Assembly: GCA_020532365.1 (NCBI GenBank)
Contig: JAJBBL010000147.1
Location: 1 to 30,674, forward strand
Direction: 5' to 3'
DNA: 30,674 nucleotides
Origin: Candidatus Cloacimonadota bacterium
Lineage (GTDB): Bacteria > Cloacimonadota > Cloacimonadia > Cloacimonadales > JAJBBL01
Shown here: piece after piece, positions 8,628 to 15,933 of the stretch
Layout: each line of letters opens with the position of its first letter
Position numbering within the stretch: position 1 is the stretch's first letter
Position numbers and translations under genes: made by a program
The notes under the pieces: model-generated
What the model saw: only the letters and a program-made list of their open reading frames with translations
Told to the model about the DNA's origin: nothing
Databases searched by the model: none

Positions 8628-9916
8628 GAGAGGCCGATTTAATCATATGTAACGCCAAGGAGCTCTTGACTTTAAAAGGTGGGAAAACACCCCGTAAAGG
8701 CGTTAAAGAAATGAACTCATTAGGCATCATTAACGATGGTGCTTTAGTTATAAAAGACGGACTTATCTTGGACGTAGGTCCAACAGACGAAATACTTCGT
8801 AAATACGATGCAGAAGAGATATTTGACGTAGCGGGCAAAGTTGTTATGCCTGGCTTTGTCGACGCACACACTCACCCAGTTTTTTACCATACTCGCGAGA
8901 ACGAGTTTGAAATGCGTATCTTGGGCAAATCTTATGTCGAGATTTCTCAGAGTGGTGGCGGTATAAGATCCAGTATTGAAGCGGTTAGAACTGCTTCTGA
9001 AGACAAGTTATACGACTTAGCCAGAAAACGTGTAATGCGAATGATCAGCTGTGGAACGACTACTGTTGAAGCAAAAAGCGGATATGGCCTTACTACGGAG
9101 AGCGAGCTAAAGATGCTCAGGGTAATCAAGCGTCTCCAAGAGGATCTCCCGATAGACATCGTCTCGACTTTTATGGGTGCTCACGAGTTTCCAACAGAAT
9201 ACAAAGATAATCGAGAGGAATACATTCGCATTTTACTTGAAGAGATGATGCCAGCGGTTGCCGAGGCGGGCTTAGCCGAATTTTGCGACATCTTTACCGA
9301 GGAGCACGTTTACACAATAGAGGAGTCACGCATCATTTTAGAGCGAGCCAAAGAGCTTGGTTTTAAGATCCGGATGCATGCAGATGAAATCAAATCAATC
9401 GGCGGTGCTCAGTTAGCAGCGGAAGTGGGGGCCGTATCTGCAGACCATTTAGGGGCAGCTTCAGAGGCTGGTATAGTGGCAATGAAAGAGAGCGGAGTAA
9501 TCCCCGTTTTATTACCTGCCACTATTTTTAGTCTCGGTTTAGAAAGCTATGCTGACGCTCGCAAGATGATTGATTTAGGCTTACCTGTAGCAATAGCCAC
9601 CGACTATAATCCAGGAAGCTGTAATTGTGATAGTATGCAATTTGTCGTTACTTTGGCCACTTTACAGATGAAGATGACAGTTGCCGAAGCGATTGTAGCG
9701 GGAACAATTAACGCAGCTCATTCTTTACATTTAGGGGATATTTTAGGTACTTTAGAAGCTGGCAAGCAAGCCGATTTCTTGATAATGGATATGCCCTCTT
9801 ATCGCTATTTGCCTTACCATTTTGGCAGCAACAATGTCGAGATGGTTTTCAAAAAGGGCGAGTTGATTTACGAGAATATCGACATCGAAATCATTGAAGA
9901 GAATATTAGGGAGTAA
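8624..9916 (+). CDS. hutI: Imidazolonepropionase
   Basis: Amidohydrolase-superfamily enzyme opening the imidazolone ring of 4-imidazolone-5-propanoate to N-formimino-L-glutamate, the third step of histidine degradation. The 430-aa protein shows VDAHTHPVF (metal ligands H82, H84), the long EISQSGGGI substrate loop, VEAKSGYGL, MGAHEFP, the MHADEIKSIGG metal/catalytic segment, ADHLGAAS, and ATDYNPGSCNCDS, all characteristic of HutI rather than of generic dihydroorotase-like proteins. ATG at 8624 overlaps the stop of the acyl-ACP synthetase by 4 bases, with a GGAG run just upstream. No hutH, hutU, hutG or ftcD lies in the window, so the rest of the pathway must be elsewhere or absent. It converges on the nitroreductase gene with a 5-base gap. 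Confidence 0.93.
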   Translation: MREADLIICNAKELLTLKGGKTPRKGVKEMNSLGIINDGALVIKDGLILDVGPTDEILRKYDAEEIFDVAGKVVMPGFVDAHTHPVFYHTRENEFEMRILGKSYVEISQSGGGIRSSIEAVRTASEDKLYDLARKRVMRMISCGTTTVEAKSGYGLTTESELKMLRVIKRLQEDLPIDIVSTFMGAHEFPTEYKDNREEYIRILLEEMMPAVAEAGLAEFCDIFTEEHVYTIEESRIILERAKELGFKIRMHADEIKSIGGAQLAAEVGAVSADHLGAASEAGIVAMKESGVIPVLLPATIFSLGLESYADARKMIDLGLPVAIATDYNPGSCNCDSMQFVVTLATLQMKMTVAEAIVAGTINAAHSLHLGDILGTLEAGKQADFLIMDMPSYRYLPYHFGSNNVEMVFKKGELIYENIDIEIIEENIRE

Positions 9917-9921
9917 AAAGT

Positions 9922-10488
9922 TTATCCCTTTTTGCCCCACTTATTATAATGAACCAGTTTCTCGAGGGGGCTTCTGGCTTTACTTCCAGAAAACACCTTG
10001 AGAAACTTACCATAAGTAGTCTCCCGATCCTTTGGATACCCAAAAGGGCTAAAGGCTACAACTCTAATTCTCGACGGTAGATTAAGGTGTTTTTTAACCA
10101 CTTTTTCATTAAACCCAGCCATCCAACAACTCCCTACCCCATAATTCCACGCTGTTAACATCATTTGCTGAAAGGCTATTGCAGTGTCCACAAGATAGTA
10201 GTTTTGTTTATTCATCGTGCCGCTATGAAGTGGATCGGCACAGGCGACTATGATTAGCGGAGCGTCTTTAATAAAGTAGTTTATTTTCCCAACCAAACCG
10301 GTGTTATTAGCAAACTCCTTTATTCTGTCGGGTTCATTGATTACTACAAATCGCCAGCACTGTCGATTTTGGTATGACGGGGCATTTCGCCCCGCCTCTA
10401 ATATCTCGTTTAATATTTCTTCTGGAACAGGTTCTGACGAATAGTTCCTAACGCTTTTACGGCTTTTTATAACATCAAGGAATTCCAC
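9922..10488 (-). CDS. Nitroreductase-family FMN flavoprotein
   Basis: A 188-aa protein of the small nitroreductase family, FMN-dependent NAD(P)H oxidoreductases that usually act as homodimers in the cytoplasm. The N-terminus EFLDVIKSRKSVRNYSSEPV contains the R-x-S-x-R-x-Y FMN-phosphate motif, followed by APSYQNRQCWRFVV (flavin contacts) and the late VGSCWMAGF and AFSPFGYPK segments. The substrate cannot be told from sequence. The start is GTG at 10488; no ATG precedes the FMN motif, and AAGG lies 8 bases upstream. It sits 17 bases behind the DUF6588-like gene and may share its transcript. The 3' end faces hutI with only 5 bases between the stops. Confidence 0.88.
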   Translation of the reverse strand: MEFLDVIKSRKSVRNYSSEPVPEEILNEILEAGRNAPSYQNRQCWRFVVINEPDRIKEFANNTGLVGKINYFIKDAPLIIVACADPLHSGTMNKQNYYLVDTAIAFQQMMLTAWNYGVGSCWMAGFNEKVVKKHLNLPSRIRVVAFSPFGYPKDRETTYGKFLKVFSGSKARSPLEKLVHYNKWGKKG

Positions 10489-10505
10489 AACTGAACCTTT
10501 ATGTT

Positions 10506-11408
10506 TTAGAAGGAGAGTCCAAACCCGAGGTTTAACACTTGATATTTTGCAATAGAGTAGTCGGCATTAACGTGAATAAAGGGTAAGAGTGCCCATCTAA
10601 CGCCGGCAGTCATTCTAAAGTCGTTATCTCCATCAATTTCGAATTTAACTGGTATCGGATCTACCCCTGGAATCGGCTGATACTCATAATCGGCTTTCAG
10701 GCTACTCCCTTCAATTCCTATACCACCGTATACTGTTAGCATCAGCAAGGTTTTACTTACTTGTGCGTTAGCAGCCCAGCTCGTCACCTCGACTATATCG
10801 CCGGCTGAAAACTGCTGATAAGCACCTTGTACGGCGAGGTGTACAGGAAAAAGTGGGATATACTGGTCTATACTATGTTTGAGCCCTACTCCCCAGAAGT
10901 TAAGCTCTCCGAAGTCACCCATATCGACAGGTGGCATAAAACGCAGCATCAATTCATTTCCCAAAGGTAGGCTGACCTTGGCTTGTGGAACGATGAGCGG
11001 TACAGCTTTAAGGTTAATTCCGTTAGGGAGAATTCGTTCACCCATAAACTTTCCACCCTCTTTGCCAAAAACCGTAGCAGTTTCGATAGTTTCAGGCGCT
11101 TCAACTGGTACGCTCTCAAAAATATCGGATGGGAATGCTGCGTCGAAAGTACGATCCACTTCTGGAACGAAAGCGAGCATTGTATTGAAATGAATTCCAA
11201 ATCTTACAGGTCTTAAAACTGATGGCTTTGCTACGGCAGCTGTGTTATAAAGCCCAGTATTAAGATTAGTTCCAAAAGCGGTTACAAAAGGCTTCATATA
11301 GCCTTTCCCATTCTCTGCAGCCATTTGCTGTAAATTATCTTGTACGTTTTGTGCATACACACCATTAAAAGTAAGTAACAGGGCAAGCACTATCAACACA
11401 GGTCTCAT
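10506..11408 (-). CDS. DUF6588-like outer-membrane protein
   Basis: Unrecognised function. The 300-aa protein has a signal peptide (MRPVLIVLALLLTFNGVYAQ). A segment follows that resembles the N-terminal part of DUF6588 proteins of FCB bacteria: YMKPFVTAFGTNLNTGLYNTA, then short amphipathic strands such as RPVRFGIHFNT. Many alternating hydrophobic strands and a terminal QVLNLGFGLSF ending in phenylalanine point to an outer-membrane beta barrel. Start choice: the longest frame opens with a TTG at 11420, which is part of the TTGGAGG ribosome site. ATG at 11408 has GGAGG 5 bases upstream and is clearly the real start. A promoter candidate lies upstream and the nitroreductase follows after 17 bases. 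Confidence 0.75.
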   Translation of the reverse strand: MRPVLIVLALLLTFNGVYAQNVQDNLQQMAAENGKGYMKPFVTAFGTNLNTGLYNTAAVAKPSVLRPVRFGIHFNTMLAFVPEVDRTFDAAFPSDIFESVPVEAPETIETATVFGKEGGKFMGERILPNGINLKAVPLIVPQAKVSLPLGNELMLRFMPPVDMGDFGELNFWGVGLKHSIDQYIPLFPVHLAVQGAYQQFSAGDIVEVTSWAANAQVSKTLLMLTVYGGIGIEGSSLKADYEYQPIPGVDPIPVKFEIDGDNDFRMTAGVRWALLPFIHVNADYSIAKYQVLNLGFGLSF

Positions 11409-11436
11409 AAAGTCCTCCAAATTTTCCTCTTATTAA

Positions 11437-11465
11437 AATGTAATACTCTTTGTCTCTTCCGTCAA
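11437..11465 (-). promoter_or_regulatory. Candidate sigma70-type promoter for the DUF6588-like gene
   Basis: On the minus strand TTGACG (11460-11465, 5 of 6) is followed after exactly 17 bases by TACATT (11437-11442, 4 of 6). The -10 ends 28 bases before the ATG at 11408. Spacing is ideal, and this is the only good pair in the 125-bp gap. Confidence 0.5.
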
Positions 11466-11533
11466 ATATATAGTAACGGTAATAAGCAGCACTGATCGCT
11501 TCATATATCAGGGGCAGGTCTATTTGATCACCC

Positions 11534-12742
11534 CTATTTTTGTTTAATTCTCTCTAAGTTTTTCTTCGCCTTCTCACTGTTCGGGTCGATGCTCAGGCAT
11601 TTCTCTAAAAGTTTAACTGTCATCTCCATATCCCCTTCCATTTCGTAGATGACGGCCAAGTTGTTAAGTGCATTCGTATCATTAGGTCTTAAGTCGAGTG
11701 TCTCTTCATAAAAGCGTTTCGCTGGAACAGTATTCCGATTCATATGGTATGCGATGGCGAGGCTATATTTATATTCGGGGAAGTCCTGATCAATTTCCAC
11801 TGCATTGAGATAGAATTTTTCTGCGAGTGGAAAGTTGTGCAACATCAAGAAGTAAAGCCCTTGCAAATAGTGATAATCGGGGGAATCTATCAGAATCTTA
11901 CCATAATTATCAAGCGCTTCTTTAGCCTCTTCAACTCTTCTTTCGGCGACGAGTTTAGAGGCGACTCTAATAGCGTTACCCGCTCCGTTAAAGTGATTTG
12001 GGCTTCCAAGAACTATCTCTTGTACTCGCCATTTCTCAGGTTTAGCAGAGAGGATAACGGTCAGGTCATACTTTCCATTGACTTCGAAATAAACAAGTGC
12101 CTCTTCTTGATTCTCAGAGACGGCCGACATCAGTAGCTGATACGATTTCAACTTATCTATTACAGGGTTTTCTTTACGTCGTCTTTTATAGTTATTCAGA
12201 TAAAGTAGGTCTAAATATCCCTCGCTATTCGAGTGGTATTCGACGCTTTTTTCCCAATCTTGTGCAATAAGTAGGTCTAAATATTCTTCAGCAACCTCTT
12301 CGTAATGTCTGACTTCCTCTTTTTCATACTTCAAAGCGAGGTTAAACTTTTTAGAAAGATATTCAGCTGGAACGAGTGGCGATTGGACTATTAAGTTCAA
12401 ATATTCTCTTAACTGTTCGCGGCCCTCTTCATCTTTAGCCATCTCCAAAGGTATTTGATTGTCCAGCCCGACAAAAGGCATCACAGCCCACACATCAATC
12501 AGTTTTTGAGTCAAAATACTGTGTTCACGATACGAATCTACTTTTGTTGAAGTCCCTTTTTCAATCTCTGCAAAGTTAGATCGTAATAGATAAACACATT
12601 CTGCAGGGCATTTAAGATCTACTTTCATTTCCACACAACACTCCCAGCAGACATCTTTGCCGATTCGTGGGCAGTATCGCTGAGCTCGATTTACTTTACA
12701 TTTTCCACATCTTACTTTTTCTTCAGCTATTTTTAAGCTCAA
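11534..12742 (-). CDS. Cysteine-cluster (zinc-finger-like) plus tetratricopeptide-repeat protein
   Basis: A 402-aa protein without a signal peptide. The N-terminus has eight cysteines: C12, C15, C24, C32, C35, C36, C45, C49 (pattern CGKC, YCP, CWECC, KCPAEC), likely binding one or two zinc ions. A middle domain (about 70-255) is partly helical with a strand-rich stretch (LVYFEVNGKYDLTVIL). From about 260 there are at least four TPR units, for example PDYHYLQGLYFLMLHNFPLA and NDTNALNNLAVIYEMEGDME. TPRs bind protein partners; the target is unknown. The start is TTG at 12742 with GAGGAG 8 bases upstream; no ATG exists before the first cysteine, so this non-ATG start is well supported. It begins 2 bases after the nadE stop, so it is operonic. 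Confidence 0.85.
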   Translation of the reverse strand: MSLKIAEEKVRCGKCKVNRAQRYCPRIGKDVCWECCVEMKVDLKCPAECVYLLRSNFAEIEKGTSTKVDSYREHSILTQKLIDVWAVMPFVGLDNQIPLEMAKDEEGREQLREYLNLIVQSPLVPAEYLSKKFNLALKYEKEEVRHYEEVAEEYLDLLIAQDWEKSVEYHSNSEGYLDLLYLNNYKRRRKENPVIDKLKSYQLLMSAVSENQEEALVYFEVNGKYDLTVILSAKPEKWRVQEIVLGSPNHFNGAGNAIRVASKLVAERRVEEAKEALDNYGKILIDSPDYHYLQGLYFLMLHNFPLAEKFYLNAVEIDQDFPEYKYSLAIAYHMNRNTVPAKRFYEETLDLRPNDTNALNNLAVIYEMEGDMEMTVKLLEKCLSIDPNSEKAKKNLERIKQK

Positions 12743-12744
12743 AT

Positions 12745-13518
12745 CTATATCTCCTCAATAGTTGGCGGTAATTTTCTTTTGAAGGCAGAGCCGTTATAAA
12801 GCTGTACAACTCGCTCAACCTCTTCTTGTTTATACCCTTTTTCAAGTACTTCCTGTAAAGGTATTTTCTTTTCATAAAGCAGGTACAGTATCTCATCTAA
12901 GGGTTTATACCCTATTTTCATCTCTTCTTCATCGGTTTGTCCCTGCCAGAAGTCAGCCGTGGGTATCTTTTCGATAATTTCTTTCGATATATTCATTTGT
13001 TTAGAAAGCTCATAAACTTCTGTTTTATAGAGGTGTCCAATCGGCTCGAAGGCACAGGCGTTATCTCCAAACTGAGTTGAATAACCGGTTAAAAGTTCAG
13101 AGCGGTTGCTCGTACCCAAGACGAGCGCATCGTATTCAACTGATAAGTCAAACAGGATTGTCATTCTTATACGAGCCATAAAATTACCTCTTCTCATCTT
13201 GGAGGCATTAGGCTCATTATCCCAAAAATATTGGTCAACGTAGGGCGTTATATCAATAATTTCATAGTTAATGTCGAGCGCTTCTGCAAGTTTAACTGCG
13301 TCGACCACATTCTCTGGGTCACCGGCAATATGTGGCATAATCACAGCATAAACATTTTCTCCACCCAAACCTTCTTTAGCCAAAGCAGCAACTAAAGCAG
13401 AGTCAACCCCTCCTGATAACCCTAAAACACCACTAAACTTAGACGCTGAACGGATATATTCGCTTATGTACTCAGCTATCCTTTTGCGCTCCTCTTTTAG
13501 ATCTATCTTTCTCAACAT
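12745..13518 (-). CDS. nadE: NH3-dependent NAD+ synthetase
   Basis: Final step of NAD synthesis: ATP-dependent amidation of nicotinate adenine dinucleotide. The 257-aa protein is the short form without a glutaminase domain, so ammonia is the expected nitrogen donor. The PP-loop SGGVDS is at 35-40, followed by ARIRMTILFDLS, the LGTSNRSELLTGYSTQFGDNA signature and PIGHLYKTEVYELSKQM. IPTADFWQGQTDEEE carries the substrate-loop residues typical of NadE. ATG at 13518 has AAGGAG upstream. It lies 12 bases after the PK-C-like gene and 2 bases before the TPR gene, in one transcription unit. Confidence 0.95.
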   Translation of the reverse strand: MLRKIDLKEERKRIAEYISEYIRSASKFSGVLGLSGGVDSALVAALAKEGLGGENVYAVIMPHIAGDPENVVDAVKLAEALDINYEIIDITPYVDQYFWDNEPNASKMRRGNFMARIRMTILFDLSVEYDALVLGTSNRSELLTGYSTQFGDNACAFEPIGHLYKTEVYELSKQMNISKEIIEKIPTADFWQGQTDEEEMKIGYKPLDEILYLLYEKKIPLQEVLEKGYKQEEVERVVQLYNGSAFKRKLPPTIEEI

Positions 13519-13530
13519 TTTATCTCCTTA

Positions 13531-14079
13531 TCAAAAGTTCGATGTATATGGCATACAGATTGTATCTATGATTTTCGTGCCCAACAAGTTACTCTTCGCT
13601 TGAGGCTCGATAATCAACGCAGTATCCGGAATTTCATTTACACCCGAAAGAATTAAAACCTGCTCCCCTGCAAAAATCACCCCTCTCTCTACAGCTAAAG
13701 TTGCCACTTCAACACAACGTTTAACACCCTCTGCAAGAGTCTCTATAGTTTTACTCATCACACTATCTATAAAGCCGGAACGCTGAGGTAGAGACTTCTG
13801 TAAAAACTTATTAATCTCTTCTTCTGTGATCGACAGTATGGTTATATTATCGTTCGGGAACCGTTCCTTTTTAAGTAGCTGCAGCCCCTCTTCATCTAAT
13901 TCATCTGTATCGATCAGAATTAAGAAGGTCTTAAGCTCGGGCAGAATCAGTTTTTCCAGCTCATCGAAGAGTCGAGAGCCTATAATCATTGTCTTTGGTT
14001 GATAATTTTCTACCCCTTTTTTCAAGGCGTCAATAACCTGTTCGACAATCGGCTGCGAAAGATCTATCTGACTAACCAT
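13531..14079 (-). CDS. Orphan pyruvate-kinase C-terminal-like domain protein
   Basis: A 182-aa cytoplasmic protein of unknown function. The second half, RCVEVATLAVERGVIFAGEQ followed by VLILSG and then PDTALIIE, resembles the pyruvate kinase alpha/beta (C-terminal) domain. More closely it recalls the variant of that domain placed before the diadenylate cyclase (DisA_N) domain in some bacterial and archaeal proteins, where a RGLIKxGDxVVxLSG segment is followed by DTLMVLD. Here the protein ends where the cyclase domain would begin; no kinase barrel or cyclase motif is present. The first half alternates strands and helices (KTMIIGSRLFDELEKL, FLILIDTDEL). ATG at 14079 is 5 bases after the barrel gene stop with no clear ribosome site, suggesting coupling. 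The domain assignment is by eye and moderate; function is not assigned. Confidence 0.6.
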   Translation of the reverse strand: MVSQIDLSQPIVEQVIDALKKGVENYQPKTMIIGSRLFDELEKLILPELKTFLILIDTDELDEEGLQLLKKERFPNDNITILSITEEEINKFLQKSLPQRSGFIDSVMSKTIETLAEGVKRCVEVATLAVERGVIFAGEQVLILSGVNEIPDTALIIEPQAKSNLLGTKIIDTICMPYTSNF

Positions 14080-14084
14080 AAGAC

Positions 14085-14732
14085 TTACAGACGTAACTCG
14101 ACCCCTATACGGAGTCCGGCACCTGACATATTAAGCTCGCTCCAAGTGATGCCACTACTATCTCTTCTGACGTTCTTTTTCATCTTTCCACCATTATAGA
14201 ACGTTTCGCCATAAATACTCGCATTCTGGCTCAATGCGTATTTAACTCCGAACTGTAAAGTCCAGTTAATCCCGTTATAAAAGTTTACTTCATCTATTTT
14301 GTTATGCTCGTTATTCGGGGTCAAATCTTCCGCAATAAAAATATCCTCCCAGAGTAGCCCCCAGCCTAAGCCTGTGCCGATATAGGGCACAACATCTAAC
14401 TCCATAGGGAGGCTGACTCTAATAGTCCCCATCACAGGTATGTAGTATGTCGTAATATCTGAATTAACTCTTGCGTGGTCGATATTATTGCCAGCAGATG
14501 ACGTATCGAACTCAACATATCGCTTCTCTTGAAAATTCTTATAAAAATAGTCGAAACCAAAGCCAACTTCTACTACATTATCAACATTTACACCGTATGA
14601 TAATCCAGGGAAAACACCTGTGTCAGCACCTGAAGGGGCGAGAAATCCTACTCGCACATTCATCGCATTGGCGGCAAAAAGTGAAGTTGTAAAGAATAGC
14701 ACTAAAGCAAAAATAAGCGGAAGCCTTTTCAT
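14085..14732 (-). CDS. Small outer-membrane beta-barrel protein
   Basis: A 215-aa protein with a signal peptide (MKRLPLIFALVLFFTTSLFAA), followed by alternating amphipathic strands (NVRVGFLAPSG, VVEVGFGFDYFYKN, ITTYYIPVMGTIRVSL, LDVVPYIGTGLGWGLLW, WTLQFGVKYAL) and a final GLRIGVELRL strand. This is the layout of an 8- to 10-strand OmpA/OmpW-like barrel ('outer membrane protein beta-barrel domain'). Individual function is not predictable. The ATG at 14732 has GAGGAG upstream, but that site sits inside a perfect inverted repeat, listed separately. The gene heads a tight run with the PK-C-like gene, nadE and the TPR gene. Confidence 0.78.
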   Translation of the reverse strand: MKRLPLIFALVLFFTTSLFAANAMNVRVGFLAPSGADTGVFPGLSYGVNVDNVVEVGFGFDYFYKNFQEKRYVEFDTSSAGNNIDHARVNSDITTYYIPVMGTIRVSLPMELDVVPYIGTGLGWGLLWEDIFIAEDLTPNNEHNKIDEVNFYNGINWTLQFGVKYALSQNASIYGETFYNGGKMKKNVRRDSSGITWSELNMSGAGLRIGVELRL

Positions 14733-14749
14733 CTGATTACTCCTCAGAT
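14731..14749 (-). promoter_or_regulatory. Hairpin enclosing the Shine-Dalgarno sequence of the barrel gene
   Basis: Read on the minus strand: ATCTGA, loop GGAGTAA, TCAGAT. The 6-bp stem is perfect. The loop holds most of the GAGGAG ribosome site, and the 3' arm includes the first two bases of the ATG. In mRNA this could make translation start sensitive to temperature, to a binding protein or to ribosome loading. It could also be chance. Confidence 0.45.
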
Positions 14750-14766
14750 TAGCGTTTAATATTAAA

Positions 14767-14795
14767 GTTAAGAGCGGTATTAAACCGCTCTTAAC
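14767..14795 (-). terminator. Strong hairpin after serA, likely terminator
   Basis: A perfect 12-bp stem, GTTAAGAGCGGT (14767-14778) against ACCGCTCTTAAC (14784-14795), closes a 5-base loop. It begins 16 bases after the serA stop. On the minus strand it is followed by TTTAATATTAAA, only a weak T-tract and itself a perfect 12-base palindrome (14755-14766). Most likely an intrinsic terminator; an operator for the downstream barrel operon is an alternative. Confidence 0.7.
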
Positions 14796-14811
14796 AGCTC
14801 AAATATGAGTA

Positions 14812-15738
14812 TTATTTGTTAACTTGGAATGTTTTGTCGCCTGTTTTGAAGAAACTGACAATTTGTGATGCTGCAGCTATACCGGCATTAACGTTAGCCT
14901 CTTCTGTTTGCGCTCCCATTTTCTTTGGAGTAAAGAAGAATCTGCCTGCATATTTCTCTTCAATTTCAGCTTTGCATTCTGGAGCAATATCTGAAGCATA
15001 CTTGAAGTCTGGTCTCTCTTCAAACATCTTTAAGAGTCCTTCTTCATCAATGATCTCAGCTCTTGCGGTGTTGATAATAGCAGCACCTTTCTTCATCTTT
15101 GACATCAGCTCAAAGTTGATTGATTTTGTGGTCTCTTTATTCTTCGGTAAGTTTAATGAAATGTAGTCACTGGAGCTGTATAACTCTTCAGCACTCGCTA
15201 CTGTTCTGGTACCATCTTCTTGAACTCTGGCAACAGGATTTGTTGGACGAAACGCGATAACTTCCATTCCGAAGCCTCTTGCGATTTCAGCAACGCGTCT
15301 ACCAATAGCGCCATAAGCGTGGATACCCATTGTTTTCCCTTTGAGTTCTGAACCGCTCTTACCAGTAAAACCTTTCCTCGCTAAGTTGAGCATCATACCA
15401 TAAGCTAATTCAGCTACTGCGTTAGCGTTTTGACCTGGAGTGTTCATCACAACGATATTTTTCTTTGTTGCTGCTGCTAAGTCAACATTGTCATATCCAG
15501 CTCCCGCTCTAACAATAATCTCTAACTGTGGAGCTCTTTCGATAACTTCTGCTGTCATTTTGTCGCTTCTAACGATTACAGCCTGAACATCAGCCAATGC
15601 TGCTATAAGCTCTTCTGTAGTCTGATAGTTCTCTAACAAAACTAATTTGTATCCAGCTTCGCTAACTACTTTACTGATTCCATCGATTGCTGGTTGAGCA
15701 AAAGGTTTCTCTGTGGCTACCAAGATTTTTTTGGACAT
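14812..15738 (-). CDS. serA: D-3-phosphoglycerate dehydrogenase, type IIIK (lysine variant)
   Basis: Oxidises 3-phosphoglycerate to 3-phosphohydroxypyruvate with NAD+, the entry to serine synthesis. The 308-aa protein has only the substrate- and nucleotide-binding domains, with no ACT or intervening domain, so no serine feedback by that route. Typical segments are VRAGAGYDNVD (77-87), the dinucleotide fold KTMGIHAYGAIGRRVA (135-150) and INTARAE with catalytic R226. The usual catalytic histidine (TPH-GAST) is replaced by lysine in TPKKMGAQTEEAN (K272/K273). This is the signature of the class known from Bacteroidetes and Entamoeba. The GIHAYGAIG loop lacks the first glycine of GxGxxG, also normal for that class. 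GGGAGG lies 4 bases before the ATG. Strong hairpin downstream; monocistronic. Confidence 0.88.
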   Translation of the reverse strand: MSKKILVATEKPFAQPAIDGISKVVSEAGYKLVLLENYQTTEELIAALADVQAVIVRSDKMTAEVIERAPQLEIIVRAGAGYDNVDLAAATKKNIVVMNTPGQNANAVAELAYGMMLNLARKGFTGKSGSELKGKTMGIHAYGAIGRRVAEIARGFGMEVIAFRPTNPVARVQEDGTRTVASAEELYSSSDYISLNLPKNKETTKSINFELMSKMKKGAAIINTARAEIIDEEGLLKMFEERPDFKYASDIAPECKAEIEEKYAGRFFFTPKKMGAQTEEANVNAGIAAASQIVSFFKTGDKTFQVNK

Positions 15739-15769
15739 AGTTCCTCCCGTAGGGTATTTTTTATACCTC

Positions 15770-15797
15770 AGTATCTATGGCTCCACTTTTTGGTCAA
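15770..15797 (-). promoter_or_regulatory. Possible promoter for serA
   Basis: On the minus strand TTGACC (15792-15797, 5 of 6) is followed after 16 bases by GATACT (15770-15775, 4 of 6), about 31 bases before the ATG. Plausible but not strong. A small GGTAT/ATACC inverted repeat lies between it and the ribosome site. Confidence 0.35.
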
Positions 15798-15933
15798 GCT
15801 TATTTCTTCGGAATCTGTAACTTTCTAAGCTATCTTTAGACAAACCTCAAATCTTTGCTCGATATTTCAACAAATCTTACCCTAAATAACACACCGCTCT
15901 CTACCCAGAAAACCTATGGAGCTACCGTGAAGA

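Noticed and set aside
10879..11193. A 104-codon forward frame inside the DUF6588-like gene
   Set aside because: Lies wholly opposite a gene with signal peptide and strong ribosome site; low-complexity S/P/K-rich translation typical of an antisense shadow.
11510..11535. AGGGG/CCCCT inverted repeat after the TPR gene as a terminator
   Set aside because: Only 5 pairs around a 16-base loop, and no T-run follows on the minus strand.
11744..12136. A 130-codon forward frame opposite the TPR gene
   Set aside because: No ribosome site, no recognisable domain, fully antisense to a convincing TPR coding region.
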